60,000 nucleotides of DNA from NCBI RefSeq assembly GCF_964340395.1, contig NC_135558.1, positions 9,096,501-9,156,500 of the forward strand. The letters are read 5' to 3'. The translations under genes were made by a program, and so were the position numbers. The notes beneath the pieces are model-generated. The model worked only from the letters and a program-made list of their open reading frames with translations, was not told where the DNA came from and searched no databases. Shown in pieces: positions 1 through 54,773 of this stretch. The stretch is from Glandiceps talaboti (taxonomy: Eukaryota > Hemichordata > Enteropneusta > Spengelidae). Positions within the stretch are counted from its first letter, which is position 1. Each line of letters starts with the position of its first letter.

Positions 1-3000
1 ATACAAGTTGTGGGTGTATAAGTTACTGATATGTACTATCATGGCATTTGAATATCTGTGTTACTAGTTTGCTAATCATGCAAAGTTCCAAATGCGCCTA
101 ACAAATTCAAGATAAAATGGCTGACGCCAATTGAATGGACAGATACAAAATAGCTATGATAAAAAGTGCCTGTACTGTGTACATTTACATTGTACATGAA
201 TAAATTGAGTTTTACAGCAAAATATCGTGGCTCATACTACATGGATACAAGCACATTTCAAGAAATGAACTGTTTTAACAGGTTCACATGCACATCTGCA
301 GTTTATTTTCATGAGCCAGACTACAACTGTTCACTTCGCAAGGGTTTCTCTCCCCAGGCATGTACATATACATGTATGTATAGAGGGTTCCAAACTGCAA
401 TTTGTGAAGAGAACAAGAGTGACTCATTATACCAATTAGTCTTATCATTTTACTTGGGAATTACAAAAATAATAATATATTTGTCATGATGAATTTTGAT
501 TTTTTTAGTAAAAAATACTCCAGCTCATCATTTTGGAATTATGCAAATTTCACCTTCTGGACTGTACATGATAGTTGATATATCTGGAATGATATAATAC
601 CATTGCAAGTGTCTTTGAATCCCTTATGATTTTTGGACCATAAAATATAGTAGAGCTCTTGATCAACAGTTTTTGTATTTTCATATAATATTAATAACAA
701 GAAATGTAGGTCACCATTGAATGTAATAAAATATTTTGTCGTGATTGATCATTATTGTAAACTACACCTCTTTTACGACACTTTCAAGACTCGCCATCAA
801 GAGGTTTTGCAGTGTTGCAGAAGAAATATTGACTCTGATTTGTGAGAATGTGATTGATGGTTTTTGTCATGATTACAGCAATCCTGGCTTTTATCAGAAA
901 AAAAAGCCAAAGCCTGAATACAACAGTTCTTGAAATCTGTACCACCAGAACCCAATTGTAAATTTTGAAAGCTGTCTTTTATTGTGAATCAAGGTGATAG
1001 AAGGGGACTGTGTGTGAATTATATTTCTTGGTTGGCCATTGAAAAGAAATGAACATTTCATCAGAACCATCAACATTGACTCTTCTTGTACATAATGATA
1101 TTGGCTGAAATTTGTCATCTCGTCAAACTTTCACAGTCAGACTGTATTCCAGAGCATGACCAATATAATTAGGAATCATACATATGCCAAGGGAGGAGTT
1201 AAGCCTAGATGTTCAGTTGAGCAATGTAATTGCAATGTATTGTAAGAGTAAATTGTTACTGTTAGCTATATGTGTTGTTATTTGTATTAATTTGCCATGT
1301 GCATTTGCATGACCTTAGCGCCTATTCTCTTTGTCCACAGAGGCTTTTGCACTGGTGAAGTGAATGAACATGATTAGGGTAATGAATACAATTATCCCAT
1401 GATGTAAACAGTACTGTAACCACACACCTTATTGTGCTTGCTAAGTTGTGAGGGACAAGAAACAAGAAATAATAAGACAATAACTTATCTTTACATGTAC
1501 ATGTAGAAGGTGCCATTTGACTGAAACAAATTGTTGGTATTTACTGTTTTAATGGGTAATGAAAGGAACATACACAAAAATAAATGTTTAGCTTTTAAAC
1601 TAAGGTTCAATCACCAAGAAATAAAATAAACTGTGGCACTACTTTTGATCACCTTTCAGTTTAGTTGTTTGAATTTCATTTTCTGGTTGGTTTAGTGTGA
1701 TGAAATTGATAGGTTGTGAAAATTGCATCACATTAAGTGGTGATTACTTCAGTTGGACCAGACAGGTGGTACACAACAATTGATGACATCATCATTGTTA
1801 TTATGTATATGTAGGGGTCATTCCAATTATGACCTTAGAAATGTAAGAAAAATATCCTAATAAAAATCAGATTTTCTCATTAATAAAAACCTTATTCTCG
1901 GCAATGACAAGAAACCTTGTGCAATCAGTGTTTGTGTTATGGTTTGGTAACTTGGGTAACATCTGACCTCGGCAAAATAAAAACACTTGGATTGTAAATT
2001 GAATTTAAGAAAGACCTTTGCTTGTCAATAATACAATAGCTGTGATTGTTTGTGGTCAGATTTTGATTACAGCTGGCCTTGTAGAAATCTAAACGTCATA
2101 ATAAAAATAACATTAAAGAAAGACACTTTCCTTCCCTGGCAGTCGTTTAGTACTGTCAGTGTGGTAACTTTTAGGAATCTCAGTAACAGAGTCTGTGTGG
2201 ACAGATCAGGGAAAAGTTGCAGTGATTTCCATACTTTGTAATAAAATATATTTTGGTTTGAAACCATCATAACAAGGATAAATGTGGTAAAACTTCTAGT
2301 ACTCTGATTTTCATAACATGTACTGGTAGCATAGTTAAAGTGCAGAATTTCAGTAAAATATCGATGGAGCTTAAGTAAATTTTATGTATTTACGCTCTTG
2401 ATCTCTAAGAAAAAACACTGACAATGAACTATGCATGTATAACTGTTAATTCAGTCATTACCTTGCAAACAGAATGTAACAACTAATGAAATATGAAATA
2501 AACAACCCTGGACCATTGAGATAGTTTTTGGAATAGTTGATAATTTTCATCAGTATTGTCAATTTTTCATATCATAGCAATCATATATACAAATGTACAT
2601 GTATGTGGTGCTTTCTCAATATTGCACATTTATTATTAGATTTCATGCAGTGTGAAATGGATTCCAATTTGGTTGATGTCGTGAATCATAGTCAAGTGTT
2701 TTGTTATTTTCACAATAAAGTTGCCTATGGGATCTGAAAGTGAAGTGGTAATAATAAAATAGGCAGGAAGTGAGATTGAGGTACTTGAATTAAACACTGC
2801 AAAAGTGAAAGCAATAAAAAATTGTATATCGTAAGAAATTAGATTTTCATGACGTTGCTTTCAGCTTAAACAATGGTACGTTGTATAATGCACAGCCCAA
2901 AGACTGGGATATCTGACTAACTTGACATGCTGGCTGATCAGAGAGTGAACGACATTGTCAAATCAAATAGACTAAGTCTCTGGGCTAAGGAATACAAGAC

Positions 3001-3125
3001 TGTTTTTTTCAGTGAACATGGAAGAAAAAGTTATACCTAATTTATCAGTTTGTTTTACTCCCCTTTCTATGGGGTGGGGGGGGGGGGTATTTGTTTGTAC
3101 ACCAAAAATTATGACTTTGGAAATA

Positions 3126-3250
3126 CATAGCATGGAATCCATGTGGATTGGATTTTTTACATGTGTCTTTCACTTTTGTCTTTCAATCAGGCATGATTGG
3201 AAAGACAAATGTACAAAAAATCCAATCTGCTGCATGGATTCCAGGCTACG
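3126..3250. mobile_element. Short fold-back (MITE-like) element
   Basis: Two inverted arms of about 45 bases, roughly 3126-3172 and 3199-3250, pair around a short loop. Both arms carry GGAATCCATG, GATTGGATTTTTT and GTCTTTC in matching order on opposite strands. The compact palindrome without coding capacity is typical of a miniature inverted-repeat element. No second copy was seen in this window, so mobility is inferred only from the structure. Confidence 0.55.
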
Positions 3251-4871
3251 AAATACAGGATTGACAAACTATATTAATATTAAACCCTACTGTATGATAA
3301 TGACAGCCCAACACGTTGTTGGATCTATCTTATGACAATTTGAATAAAGAAAGGGAAGGACTTGATCTTAATATTTCCAAATTTCACAGTTTTCATCTTT
3401 GCAGCTGTTTGTTGTAAACACCGCTTGTCTCTAGAGAAACAAAACACCTGATCACACTTGTACATGTCTGTACTATTAGCATAATATACAATACAAGGAA
3501 ACTATGGACATGAAATATTACTATTATTAGATGGATAAATAAAGAATATCATGTCCACTTATACTTAAGTCAGAGGTTAATGAGATCAGTCTAATCCGTC
3601 TGTTTGGTCACACACACAGTAAAACAAACAACCGCAGTATAATGCAGTTACTAGTATTCTAAATTTTAGGCCTGAGAATACATGTAAGTACCCATAGGCG
3701 TCGTTGACATAGATAGACATTAGATCAGACATCTTGCATGAAGTATGACAGAAAGAACAGGTGTCCCCAACAGTTTTGCTCAAATCAAATTTTTCTGTAG
3801 CCACCGAGAATTTTCATTTGCTTTCAGCGAATTAACAAGCTGCCTGGCCAGTAAAAAAATATTATTTCATGTTTGAGAAACTCCGTGAAAAGTGGTACTG
3901 TGGTCAGATATAATTAAAGGTTTTTAATTAGTATTAATAGTAATGATAAATATAATAAAAAGCAAATGAGTAATATCATAAATCATAGAGAAATCAAATG
4001 ACTGAAAGTTCAAAACATTGACCTTTATTACATATTTTAAAAAATTCAGTGGTAATTACAAGTACATGTATTTACCTCTCAGCATGCTAGAAGTGTTTGT
4101 TACAAATTTTTAATATATTTCTAGCTTGTCTGTCAACTTGTGTGAATGATATGGATGATTAAGATCCTGTACAGAGTACGAAAGGTGGCTATAAAAATCT
4201 ATTTATAGTACAAGTACAGCATGGCCTCATTGAGTGTGAAAGTTATCACAAAAGCAAGCACTGAATGCTGAGCAGATGAATCACATACATGTACTATGTG
4301 TCAACAGAATGCATCGATTACAGAATCAATGAGGTGAAATGAAATGAAAAAAAAATACATGAAGTCTGACCCAGTTTATGGCCTTCACTGACCTAATTCT
4401 AGCCTTCCAAAACAAAGTTTACCAAACAAGTACTTAACATGCACTTCAAACATTGTGTAATGTCAGATAACAGGCCATTATACCTACATGTGTAGTGCTG
4501 TTTTTAGAATACATTGTTGTGAGGGTTTGTGTTGTGTACAATGTCTTATCAATGGCATTCAGAGGTGTTGATTTCTAGCCAATAGAAATGTACACTAGAT
4601 ATACAGTAATATGTAAATTAGAAAGTTGTGGTATGTCACTGTGAAGAATCTCTCTCCACAGGTTTATGTACTGTAGAAAACTTTTATTTTTACATGGAAT
4701 TTGTTTGTTTCAATATTAGTGTTCCATCAGCTGAAAATTGATCTGTTTCTAATAGCAAAATACTTTTGATTTTCAAGGACTTTTGAATATGTCTCTTGAA
4801 AAAAGTGCGAGCAAAACAAGTGTTCTGTTTTGATCAAAATATTTTGAAAACGTTGTCCAGAGTATAGTTTG

Positions 4872-5019
4872 TACGGAGGTTTATTAGTGACATGTGGGAT
4901 TTTTTTTTTTTTATGAAACAAATTTTGTATTTTTTATCCAACAAAATTTTGGATAAAAAATAAAAAATTTGTTGGATAAAATTAAAAAAAATCCCACCTG
5001 TCACTACTAAACCTCTGTA
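4872..5019. repeat. Long imperfect inverted repeat
   Basis: The left arm starts at TACGGAGGTTTATTAGTGAC and the right arm ends with its near complement, TCACTACTAAACCTCTGTA. The arms enclose A/T runs and a second inner palindrome around ATCCAACAAA / TTTGTTGGAT. It could be a fold-back transposon relic. Flanking sequence near 4806, 5077 and 5235 shares a degenerate GCAAAACA...TTCTGTTTTG motif, suggesting a larger decayed repeat. Confidence 0.55.
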
Positions 5020-5960
5020 TGTTCGTTCTGATACGTATAGAATAAACTGTTCATGATATGTGTCGAAATGAAAGTGTGCAAAACAGGTGAATTCTGTTTT
5101 GTTGACAAAAATTATTGAATTTTTTTTTGAATAAATTACCGACATTATTTCATTGTGATGCTAGTTGAATGAAACATTAATGATATTTGTCAAAATGAAA
5201 ATATCTCTTTTTTTAAGAGAGAAGAAAAGGAAGCACGGGCAGAACTGTTGAGTTCTGTTTTGAACGAAAGGGTTCCTTTTCAACACATTACCCATAGTAA
5301 CTAGATGCATGATATTTAAATCCTGATTCTGACAAAATAAAAATGTTCACGTTATTTTTTTCAAAATTAAAGTGAAAATGGTAATATTTTGTATTTGATG
5401 TTAGATTGCATGTCTCTTCTGAATGGCAAAACCACACTTGAGACTTCCACATAAATGTCAAACCATGTACTATTATTGGCAGTAAATGAAAACAAGAATG
5501 ACTGGATCCTTTGACTTGTCAGTTTTACATCTCAGTGGCTTATTCAAAGACTTGAATACCACATATTGTCAGTAAAAAATGGATTACGAAACTGGCTTCA
5601 ATCTTCAACTAGTTTCGCACCTCGGAGGGCTTTTTCAGTTATGTACATGAAAACCACATTCCAATGTACATGTACTATCAGCAGAAAATGAGTAGACTAG
5701 TTTGACATCAATGGTGGGCATTTTCAGTGATTTGAAAACCACATACATGTACATCATGTTACTATTATAGCAGAAAATGCGAGTAAAAACAGCATGAAGC
5801 TATTTGGTGGACATTATCGATGATCCAAAACTATCAGTATGTTTTATGTTTTGTGTACAATGATCAGTGAGCGGAAAGAGATTATGTCAGCCAGACAAGT
5901 AATGAAACCAGTTGTTCTTGCATTGAAGTACTTCCCAGTGTCTCTGTATTTACTAGTTCA

Positions 5961-5963
<3 letters not shown>

Positions 5964-6043
<80 letters not shown>
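5964..6043. repeat. (CT)n microsatellite
   Basis: An uninterrupted CT dinucleotide run of about 80 bases. The open frame across it encodes only Leu-Ser repeats and is not a gene. Confidence 0.97.
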
Positions 6044-6045
<2 letters not shown>

Positions 6046-6839
6046 AAAGGTCATATAATAGTGATTACTATACATGTGTGTGCTGTCATTGAAAATGAAT
6101 TCTTTTCACTAGCAGCACATTGTTATAAAATCTATTCACCGTGCTTTGCTATTAAAGGTTTAGAAATTCCAGTAAAGTAGTGGGGAATTCTGCATGAGTT
6201 TGCGTAGATTTCTATAGCTTGTATCATTATTTTGACAAGTCACTGGCATGACTGGGGAACTAAAGAAATTGATTTTTACCTTACTGCCCATATCGAAAAC
6301 ATTGAGTTAAAATTCATGATTATTTTTGTACATGTACCTGTACGTATGAACCCTTCCCATCTATTTAGTATTTGTATTGCCTAATTTACATTATCTCTAT
6401 GTAATTATTGTTCAAACAGATAAAAATTTGAAAATTAGGACACTGGGTTGTCATTCTCTCTGTCTAATAATATTGAAATGTGTTGCATATTTAGTATGAC
6501 ATCAAATACTTTTGTTTTTGCAACTAAAAACGATTTATTATAAAATCATACCATTACTGTTTATAATATTTGTCGTAAATTGATAGTAAAGGTATTTTGT
6601 TTTGGATTCAAGGTATTCACCCAAGAAGTAAAGGAGGCAGACCCTGCTGTGTAAACTATGGTATAGAAATGTAAAGAATGAGTTTAGCTGTAAGCCATTG
6701 CTCTTGAAAAAGAAAACAAAAATCACCCACCGATTACTCAGCGTGGAACGAAAGCTTTGATTCCCCCTGGTGACCAACATTATACTAATTGTGTCTATGT
6801 GGTCAATTTCCTGTTCATATTATAATGAGAGTTCTATTT

Positions 6840-7660
6840 TCAGTAAAATTACGATTCGGAAATTAGGGATAAGTATTAGTGAAGGTGAAACGAGGCATCA
6901 TGTGTTGTCTGTTTGTGTTCACCATTTTTAACCTGATGACTGCTTTGACTGGTGGTTGCAAGTAGGTTGTTGTTAGACTGATGTAAGTCACGTCGTTAAC
7001 CGGAGGGTTTGTTATCATGCTACATTTATCCTCGTGTCACGACTAAAAATGTACGCAGAAATCAAAATCATCTTTTCTTGTACGGAACTCAGTGATTTTA
7101 CGCTTGTGAGAATAGCCAAGATGTATGTTGTCTGTTTGTTCACAGACTGTTCGCGTACCAGTTCAGAATGTGATCACATTTTTGGTTTCATGTTTCTACG
7201 GTCATGATTTGAAGAAGAGCACAGAACATGCCTGGTTTGAAACACAGGAGTAATATTTTCTTTCTTTTCAGACTTAATTGAAAGTGATTAGACTGAAATC
7301 TACACCGCTTACATCAAGACTGTTATTCTACGTCGTTGAACATCTTGACAGCAACGTTGACCAACATTCTCGCAAGAGCAGGAAATTAGTCTGTCACATT
7401 TGAACGATGTATACCAGAGTTCAGTCCTTTTCCCTGATTAGCTTTAACCATTTAATATTTCAGTGTCCTGTTTTATCGTTTTTGCTGTCACAGAGCCATG
7501 CATAAGGACATTTTATCCACAAACACAGACCGAAAAACGGTGTGAAGCATATTACAATCCTTGTCTGTGATTATGTTCATCAGTTTGATATTGCGATTAA
7601 TGTCTTATTTTGTCTTTCTTTTTTTCTGTTGCAGATCCACACGAGAATTTTAACCGCAAA
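6840..7660 (+). promoter_or_regulatory. CpG-enriched pocket, probable RalGPS 5' region
   Basis: This stretch holds roughly 25 or more CpG dinucleotides by eye, whereas a stretch of similar size at the start of the window has about seven. In invertebrate genomes local CpG retention often marks unmethylated promoters. It ends at the first inferred coding exon of the RalGPS gene. A GTAAGT donor at 6983 and the strong acceptor ending at 7634 would allow an untranslated first exon inside this pocket. No TATA box was identified and the transcription start cannot be placed from sequence alone. Confidence 0.45.
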
Positions 7661-7718
7661 AACAACACATACTGGTACAATTCTGTGATTACTATTTTTT
7701 TGTGATGGATATAATGTG

Positions 7719-48902
<41,184 letters not shown>

Positions 48903-51900
48903 AAAGACTGGAAAAAAAATTAGAGTTTTGAAGCCGAGTGAAGCCATCACTATAAAAGGACCTGCCATCAGAGATCAACCAGTTTGGTTGAAGACAGTGA
49001 ATTAAGAGACGAATCGGGCAGCGAGTTTTAACTTCCTGCACTGAGGACAAAAATTAAGACGTCTTGCCACACTTGTACAGTTATAGCTCTAAGAAGTGTG
49101 TTCACAAGATTTGACGTGTCTCTTTAATCAGCTTTCAGTGGAGTTTTAGAGAAGAGACAGAAATCATGAAAACAGAAATGCTAAGTGCTTCATGTTGCAT
49201 AACAGCAGCTATAGTCTGATGCAGACAGTACCTGGTATGTACTGCTCAAACTATTACTAGTACGTCAGAATAACGTTACGTCACGCAGATATGGTTTTTA
49301 CACCTAATATGTGAAGACAGACAGAGATGAAGATGGCTGCATTCGTGTTAGTGTGGATATTGTCAGTGTACTGTCACCATGTGACAAATTATTTGTTATT
49401 TTTGTTCAGCTTCTACCCACAATTCAATGCGTCAGAAGTTCCTACATTGCAGAACTGATGTATTTGTTACCCACAATGCTCTACTGGATACCAAATTGTG
49501 CATTTAACATTACCCACAGTGCATCATAAATTTTACAGGATGCATAATTATAGTATCCCATTTAAGTATTATGGTCTAGATTTACCCACAATTCAGTGTT
49601 TACACAGAGGCTTACACGTGAAATCACTGTAGCAATGTATATTTTAAATATTTGGAAGACAAAATTAATTTTTAAAAAGCCCTTTTCACCCAGTGGATGT
49701 CAGTGTCTTTGTCATAAAATTTTCTTTGGAAAACTTTATTTTTAATTTCATGTGTCACTCAGAATACTGTTTGAGGTCTTGTCAATTTGATGTTGAACTT
49801 AACAATGACAGACTTTTGTCAAAGTTACACAATGATAAAGACCCTGAAGAACAGAGCAGGTTTCCCTCTGCTTGAAGTAATGTTTCAAAATAATTAAAAG
49901 ATGAAAAAAATGTTTCTACATTTGAATAATATTGGTGAATACAATTTCTCAGCCGCCAACCCTGTTTCTGTGTAGTGGTATCACCCACTCCTTGAAAAAC
50001 AATGGGAAGAAACCAAAGATATAGAGACAATAGGGTGACTTAGCTACATGGCAATTTGTACTTGAAATGCTTTGCATGAATATTGTCAGCATCGTTTTGT
50101 GGATTGTAAGAAATATGTCCATATCAAAAAAGGAAAGAAAATTGCCAGCAAGATGTACTCAAATTTAGTAATGTTTTTGAAAGTACTGGTGTTGCTTCTT
50201 CTTTTTTTTGTCATTTGATGGATTCTAGCCAACTGCTAGACTCAGATTAAACAAAATATCCACAGAAACTGATTGACAGAGAAGTGGGTAGGTCAGACAT
50301 CTTAAAATTGTGAATAATTGAAGCAATTATAAATTCACGTGGTTATCTTAGGCACTGATAACCAAACAACAAATGATCTTTACATCTGAACAAATGTTGC
50401 GAACACAGAAAGTATCATTTTGGCATTTGTTTTTTGAAAAAAAAGAGAAAAAAAGTAACTAATATTTACACAACTCTCAACATTTTTAAAGGATCGTAAG
50501 TTTATAAATAGTTTAAAAACAGGTTTAAAAGGGGTGAGCATTTGTGTTGAAGAGTTGCTATGACAACTTCCCAGTTGAGATTTCTTGGCTGCCATATTGG
50601 AATATTTTGAAAGATCACTTGATTCACACACACTCCAGATGTTTACAACATATTGAAGATAATGATATATTCTAATTGCAAATGCAAATAATGTAATTTA
50701 TTGTCAGGTATTTTGTGTTAGATACGATTTTGACGTATACTTCTGGCTTGTCAAACTTTACTACTAATACTAGTGGTGTGTAGGCCTCGCCTAACTATGC
50801 TCACCGTGCAGAACTTGCCTAACTATGCAAGTAAAAACTCTTCCTACTGCATGTGAAGATTCCCACAAATCACACATGATTCTCGGCACTTCCTTTCATA
50901 TCACTGTTTGCCTAATAGACAGGAGGTTAAGAATCAAGGTCAAAGGTTACAAACAAAATCTCTAGTATGCTCCGTAGAGGGTGCCAAATCAATATTTTCA
51001 CTGCCATGCCATAACTGAACCCAGATAATAATTTACCACTTAAAATTAAAATAAAAAGAGGTGTCCTGTAGGATGATATCCGTAAGGAAATCTCACCAGA
51101 ATGATAAGATTAAAAAAGGACACTGATTTTCACTGTAGATGGTAGCTGAAAGATGTTGTTGCATGTCTAAGACTTTAATTCTGTCTTCCTTGTAAGTTTT
51201 TTGTCAAATATGGATGCTTTTCATGTATGCATGTTTTTGTCGTTAAAACAGATTATTACACTATTACTGTGCAGTATAAAACCCTTTCTTTGAGTACTAT
51301 TTTTGCGTTTGTATTAAAAAGATCAGCTGAAATTGCCTTTTTTTTTGAGACAACTCTGTGCCATTTTTTCCTTTTATTTATCTTATTTATTGTCTTGTTA
51401 TGTATATTTGAATTGAATTTTTTGTTCGTTTATTCCATGTTTTTTTTTAGCCTTGTATTACTTCATGGTGGATGTTTTGTCCACGTAAAAGTCCTCTTTG
51501 TATTTTCAATTTGAATTTTTTGCCAACTTGAAAGCATCAGCGATTATCGAGGAAGAGGTGCAGATATTTCACGTCACGGAAAGAGTTATTTTCTGTGAGG
51601 AGGAACAACAAGATGTTGCACATAAGAATAACAAAATAATAACTTTGCTACAAATTTTTACAAAGAAAATGAAATAAGCTTATGAATAGATTTTATTGTC
51701 AATCGTCAAAGTCTCCTCAAAGCAGGGGAAAAATAGCTCTGCAAGTGATAGTATTTTTTAGCATCAGGCAGATTTTCAATGATGGATCAATTAAATGTAC
51801 AATCACGACAGTGGCCTGCAGGGAGCTGTCAGGACTTTGTTACAAGTATTGTACACTCACACACAGAAAATGCAACATAAATTTGTAACTATTAAAATTT

Positions 51901-52021
51901 ACAAAAATATGTACAACTACTTGATCTGGTCTTTGTTTCTTTATTTTCATCTATACTTCTGTTGGGTGTTTCTTTTGCCGTTTTTAACAGCATTTTCAAA
52001 TTCAATCCTTCAAAACAATTA

Positions 52022-52255
52022 AAGTGGCCATATGGATGAGAATTTGGTATTTATTTTGGATTTTTATTTGATAAAACAGCTTCACTATGTTTTTTCTACT
52101 TGAAACAATTATGTGAAATAACATATACCAAGTCTATGTTCACATCTCAATAAACTGCAAAACATTAAACAATGTGTAAAATGTTTGTTATTGTACGTAT
52201 AATAACAAACTTTTTACACTTTTTGCATCTTTTTGCATTGTATTGAGTTATGAAA
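52022..52255. mobile_element. Fold-back MITE, CCATATGG family, truncated copy 3
   Basis: Starts AAGTGGCCATATGGATGAG and follows the same internal order as the other copies (TTTATTTTGGATTTTTATT, then CTCAATAAACTGCAA and a mirrored TTGCATTGTATTGAG). The right outer arm is missing: the match stops near 52255, close to another MITE that starts at 52347. Confidence 0.8.
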
Positions 52256-52346
52256 ATGCAACCTATTTTCAGTAGGTTGTCTGATTGAAAAAACCAATAA
52301 TACTCCAGTTATAGCCAGTGCAGCTTTGATACTACCAAGGCACACA

Positions 52347-52590
52347 GATAGACACAAACTTTCTAATATTCTGTAAGGTACAGGTAGGGAGCCCTCACAC
52401 ATTGGAAGATGGTGAGGGTGCAACAATGTGCTGTATCTTACAGTCTACGTTTCTGATGACATCTATGATTTTGCAGTGTACAGTTTAGGGGACTTCCAAT
52501 ATTTACACTATCGTGATTACAGGGTGATTAGATTTGCATACTTGGGTAATGTACCACATCAAGGAACAATAGTTTTAGTTTGTGTCTATC
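52347..52590. mobile_element. MITE, GATAGACACAAACT family, copy 2
   Basis: Begins GATAGACACAAACT and ends AGTTTTAGTTTGTGTCTATC, about 244 bases. It shares ACAGGGTGATTA and TACCACATCAA-like words with copy 1 at 28755. It also contains a hairpin with TATCTTACAGTCTA like that near 22723. Confidence 0.8.
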
Positions 52591-52760
52591 TCTGTATAAA
52601 TACCCCAGTAGTATATCAACCTGTTGCCATTATAGTTTGGGTTTATGTCTGTGTTAACTTTTAGAAAGAGTGTCTGCCACTGTCATACAAACATGCAAGT
52701 ACACACAGACACACAAGTGTTCATAAATTAAAATGATGCCAATTTGTCCGGCAGTGTCCA

Positions 52761-53185
52761 CCCCAGGGGTTACTCCCACTGATTGGCTGTACCGTGTACG
52801 TATATGTGCCAGCACCCTTTTTTTTTTTTTTTTTCTTTTTTTTCTTTTTCTTTTTTTTTTTTGGGGGGGGGGTGTTTTGTAGCCCTTTTGGTCTGACATG
52901 GGGTTTGTTTTGTCTTTTGTTTTTAGCTGAAAAATCTTACTTTGGGTCCACGCTACACTGTTCTAAGTTCAGAAAATCATGACTTTCCATTGATTGACCC
53001 CAAAAATGTTGTCACCTGAGGGAAAGTAATGGGAGTGTGAAAACTACACTTTGTAATCCTCCATACAATGTATCTTGGTCTATGGTCTAAAATGGGTTAT
53101 TGATTTTTTGTCGAAATTGGGCCTGGTTTTACCAGCATTGGCTGCACACCTCTACCAGATCTGGCCACTAGTACTGCCTATGGGA
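52761..53185 (+). repeat. TAAAATGGGG repeat family, copy 1
   Basis: Shares with the copy at 53949, in order, CGTATATGTGCC, TAGCCCTTTTGGTCT, GGTCTAAAATGGG, GGGCCTGG and a final CACACC..CTACCAGAT..GGCCACT. It contains a T-rich run followed by ten G (52863-52872). Confidence 0.78.
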
Positions 53186-53930
53186 GCAATCATGACATCA
53201 TCAGAAATATTACCATTATAAACCACACAACATCTATGCCATTGAAAGGACACTGTTTGATTTCCACCTAAGTTTCAGAATTTTCGTAAGAAGTGACAAA
53301 ATTAATTTTAGTGTCGTTTTCGTGATAAATTTGTCCCACTTTTAATGGATAACGCTGAAAATGTGTGGACAAAGTGAGAGTGTGATAGAGCCTAAACAAA
53401 AGATTTTGTATTATATTTGTTGGGGGCGTCCTTTGACTCGTGTCAAGATATTTCTACCTGCTTGAACGATCTGCACGTTGGCTGTCAATATCATACCATG
53501 GTGTGAGTAATTGTCTGCAAAAAGGACTAGTATGTTATGTTTTGTAAAATTCTATCAAAGAAGTGACAAGAAGAATAAGACAGGGCAAGGAATACTGCGA
53601 CTGCATTTCCTCGAGGAATTTTCGTTGTGGTCTCAAATTAATAAGTTCACAAATAGTGACGTACGTGAATATGTTCTAACACTGACAGCTCGTAAACCTG
53701 AACTCGCACTAGTTCTAACATGCTATATAGCTTATCGCTGACTTAGAAAAAAAATAGAATGGAAGATGACTGACGAATACTAAAAACATGAACTGGCACG
53801 TGACGAAGAAGATCAATGAAATAAAAGAATGTGGCTTGAGTTCCAAAAATTGAAAATTAATAAAGATGACGATACTGCATGTTCGCAAGGCCGTTCATGG
53901 CTCCTCCTATTCATGTAGGAAGAAGGCGCC

Positions 53931-53948
53931 GGGGGGGGGGGGGGGGGG
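53931..53948. repeat. (G)18 homopolymer
   Basis: Eighteen G bases at the left edge of TAAAATGGGG repeat copy 2. Confidence 0.9.
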
Positions 53949-54327
53949 CTACTCCCCTTATTTGAGTATACGTATATGTGCCGCCCTTTGGGGTGCATTT
54001 TCTAGCCCTTTTGGTCTAAAATGGGGTGTGTGTTTTCGAGTTGAAGAGTATAAAATGGGGTCTACTACTTTCCATTATTTTTTTTGCTTGGTCTAAAATG
54101 TGGTCCACTGTCCTTATCAAATCGTAATTGCCATTAGTTGCCCCAAAATGTTCCCTCCTAAAGAAAATGTAGTTAGGTCTAAACTTTCATATTTTAGAAA
54201 CCTGTAATGGTCTAAAATGGGGTCTTGATTTTTGGTCAAAGTGGGTCTAAAATGGGGCCTGGGGTTTCCAGCACTGGCCACACACCCCTACTCTAGTACC
54301 AGATTTGGCCACTGGTACCGCCCCCAG
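53949..54327 (+). repeat. TAAAATGGGG repeat family, copy 2
   Basis: Follows an 18-base G run (53931-53948). GGTCTAAAATGGGGT-type words recur about five times internally. It ends about 450 bases before the ANAPC5 start codon, so it could affect that promoter, though nothing shows it does. Confidence 0.8.
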
Positions 54328-54499
54328 GGAAGGCGCTCAATCTCAGATCAACAAGAACAACATATTCATTTCATCAGGTTTTAATTCAACAGCGCTCAAT
54401 TTCAGAACAATAAAATCGAAAACAAACGACAATAAATGAAGGACAGAGAAGAAAATAAAGATATGGAGGCATATTCACTATAGTTTGGCTGCCCGCAGT

Positions 54500-54773
54500 T
54501 TCTTGGGCAAAAGTGCCCACAAAACAAAAGCAACTTATTTACATCTCGTGTGAGGGCGCTAGCAACCCGCGAAGTTGAAACGTGACAGCTGACTTATTTA
54601 CCGTGCTGGAACGTGGTGCTCTGTACTCTGTGGATTTGTGCATTTACGAGAGAAATAGCCCGTAATATATCAAAATTCAAAGACATTTGTTGTTGTACCA
54701 TTGGAATTGAAGATCACAGTCCTAAGAATAGAGTGTCAAAGAAGTATCTGCCTTCATCTTATATGTCATCAAG
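54500..54773 (+). promoter_or_regulatory. Probable ANAPC5 promoter / 5' UTR
   Basis: Moderately CpG-enriched sequence (for example AACCCGCGAAGTTG) directly upstream of the ANAPC5 start, without an obvious TATA box. An out-of-frame ATG at 54763 opens an 18-codon frame overlapping the true start; its context is weak (T at -3), whereas the main start has A at -3 and G at +4. Confidence 0.45.

Larger units (their letters stand above)
1..6839. other. Intergenic AT-rich region, no supported gene
   Basis: No open frame here has recognisable protein similarity or exon-like splice borders. The longest frames (107-113 codons) are either low complexity, such as the CT microsatellite near 5970, or lack any familiar motif. 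The region contains a short fold-back element near 3126-3250, a 12-base G run at 3076-3087, a hairpin repeat at 4872-5019 and the CT microsatellite. It is upstream of the RalGPS gene and could hold distal regulatory sequence or untranslated exons, but nothing seen here proves that. Confidence 0.6.
48903..54499. other. RalGPS 3' UTR and intergenic region
   Basis: After the RalGPS stop there is about 5.9 kb before the ANAPC5 start codon. The polyadenylation site cannot be placed with confidence because AT-rich AATAAA-like words are common. The region contains a truncated CCATATGG element, a GATAGACACAAACT element and two TAAAATGGGG repeats, listed separately. Open frames, including one of 76 codons at 53511, have no recognised similarity. 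Confidence 0.6.

Noticed and set aside
5839-6180. 113-codon frame that could look like a membrane protein
   Set aside because: Its centre is the CT microsatellite and the flanks show no family similarity or splice context.
53511-53741. 76-codon frame with protein-like composition in a slightly CpG-richer stretch
   Set aside because: I could not link it to any family, and no neighbouring exons or transposase motifs were found. It might be a transposon relic but this cannot be supported.
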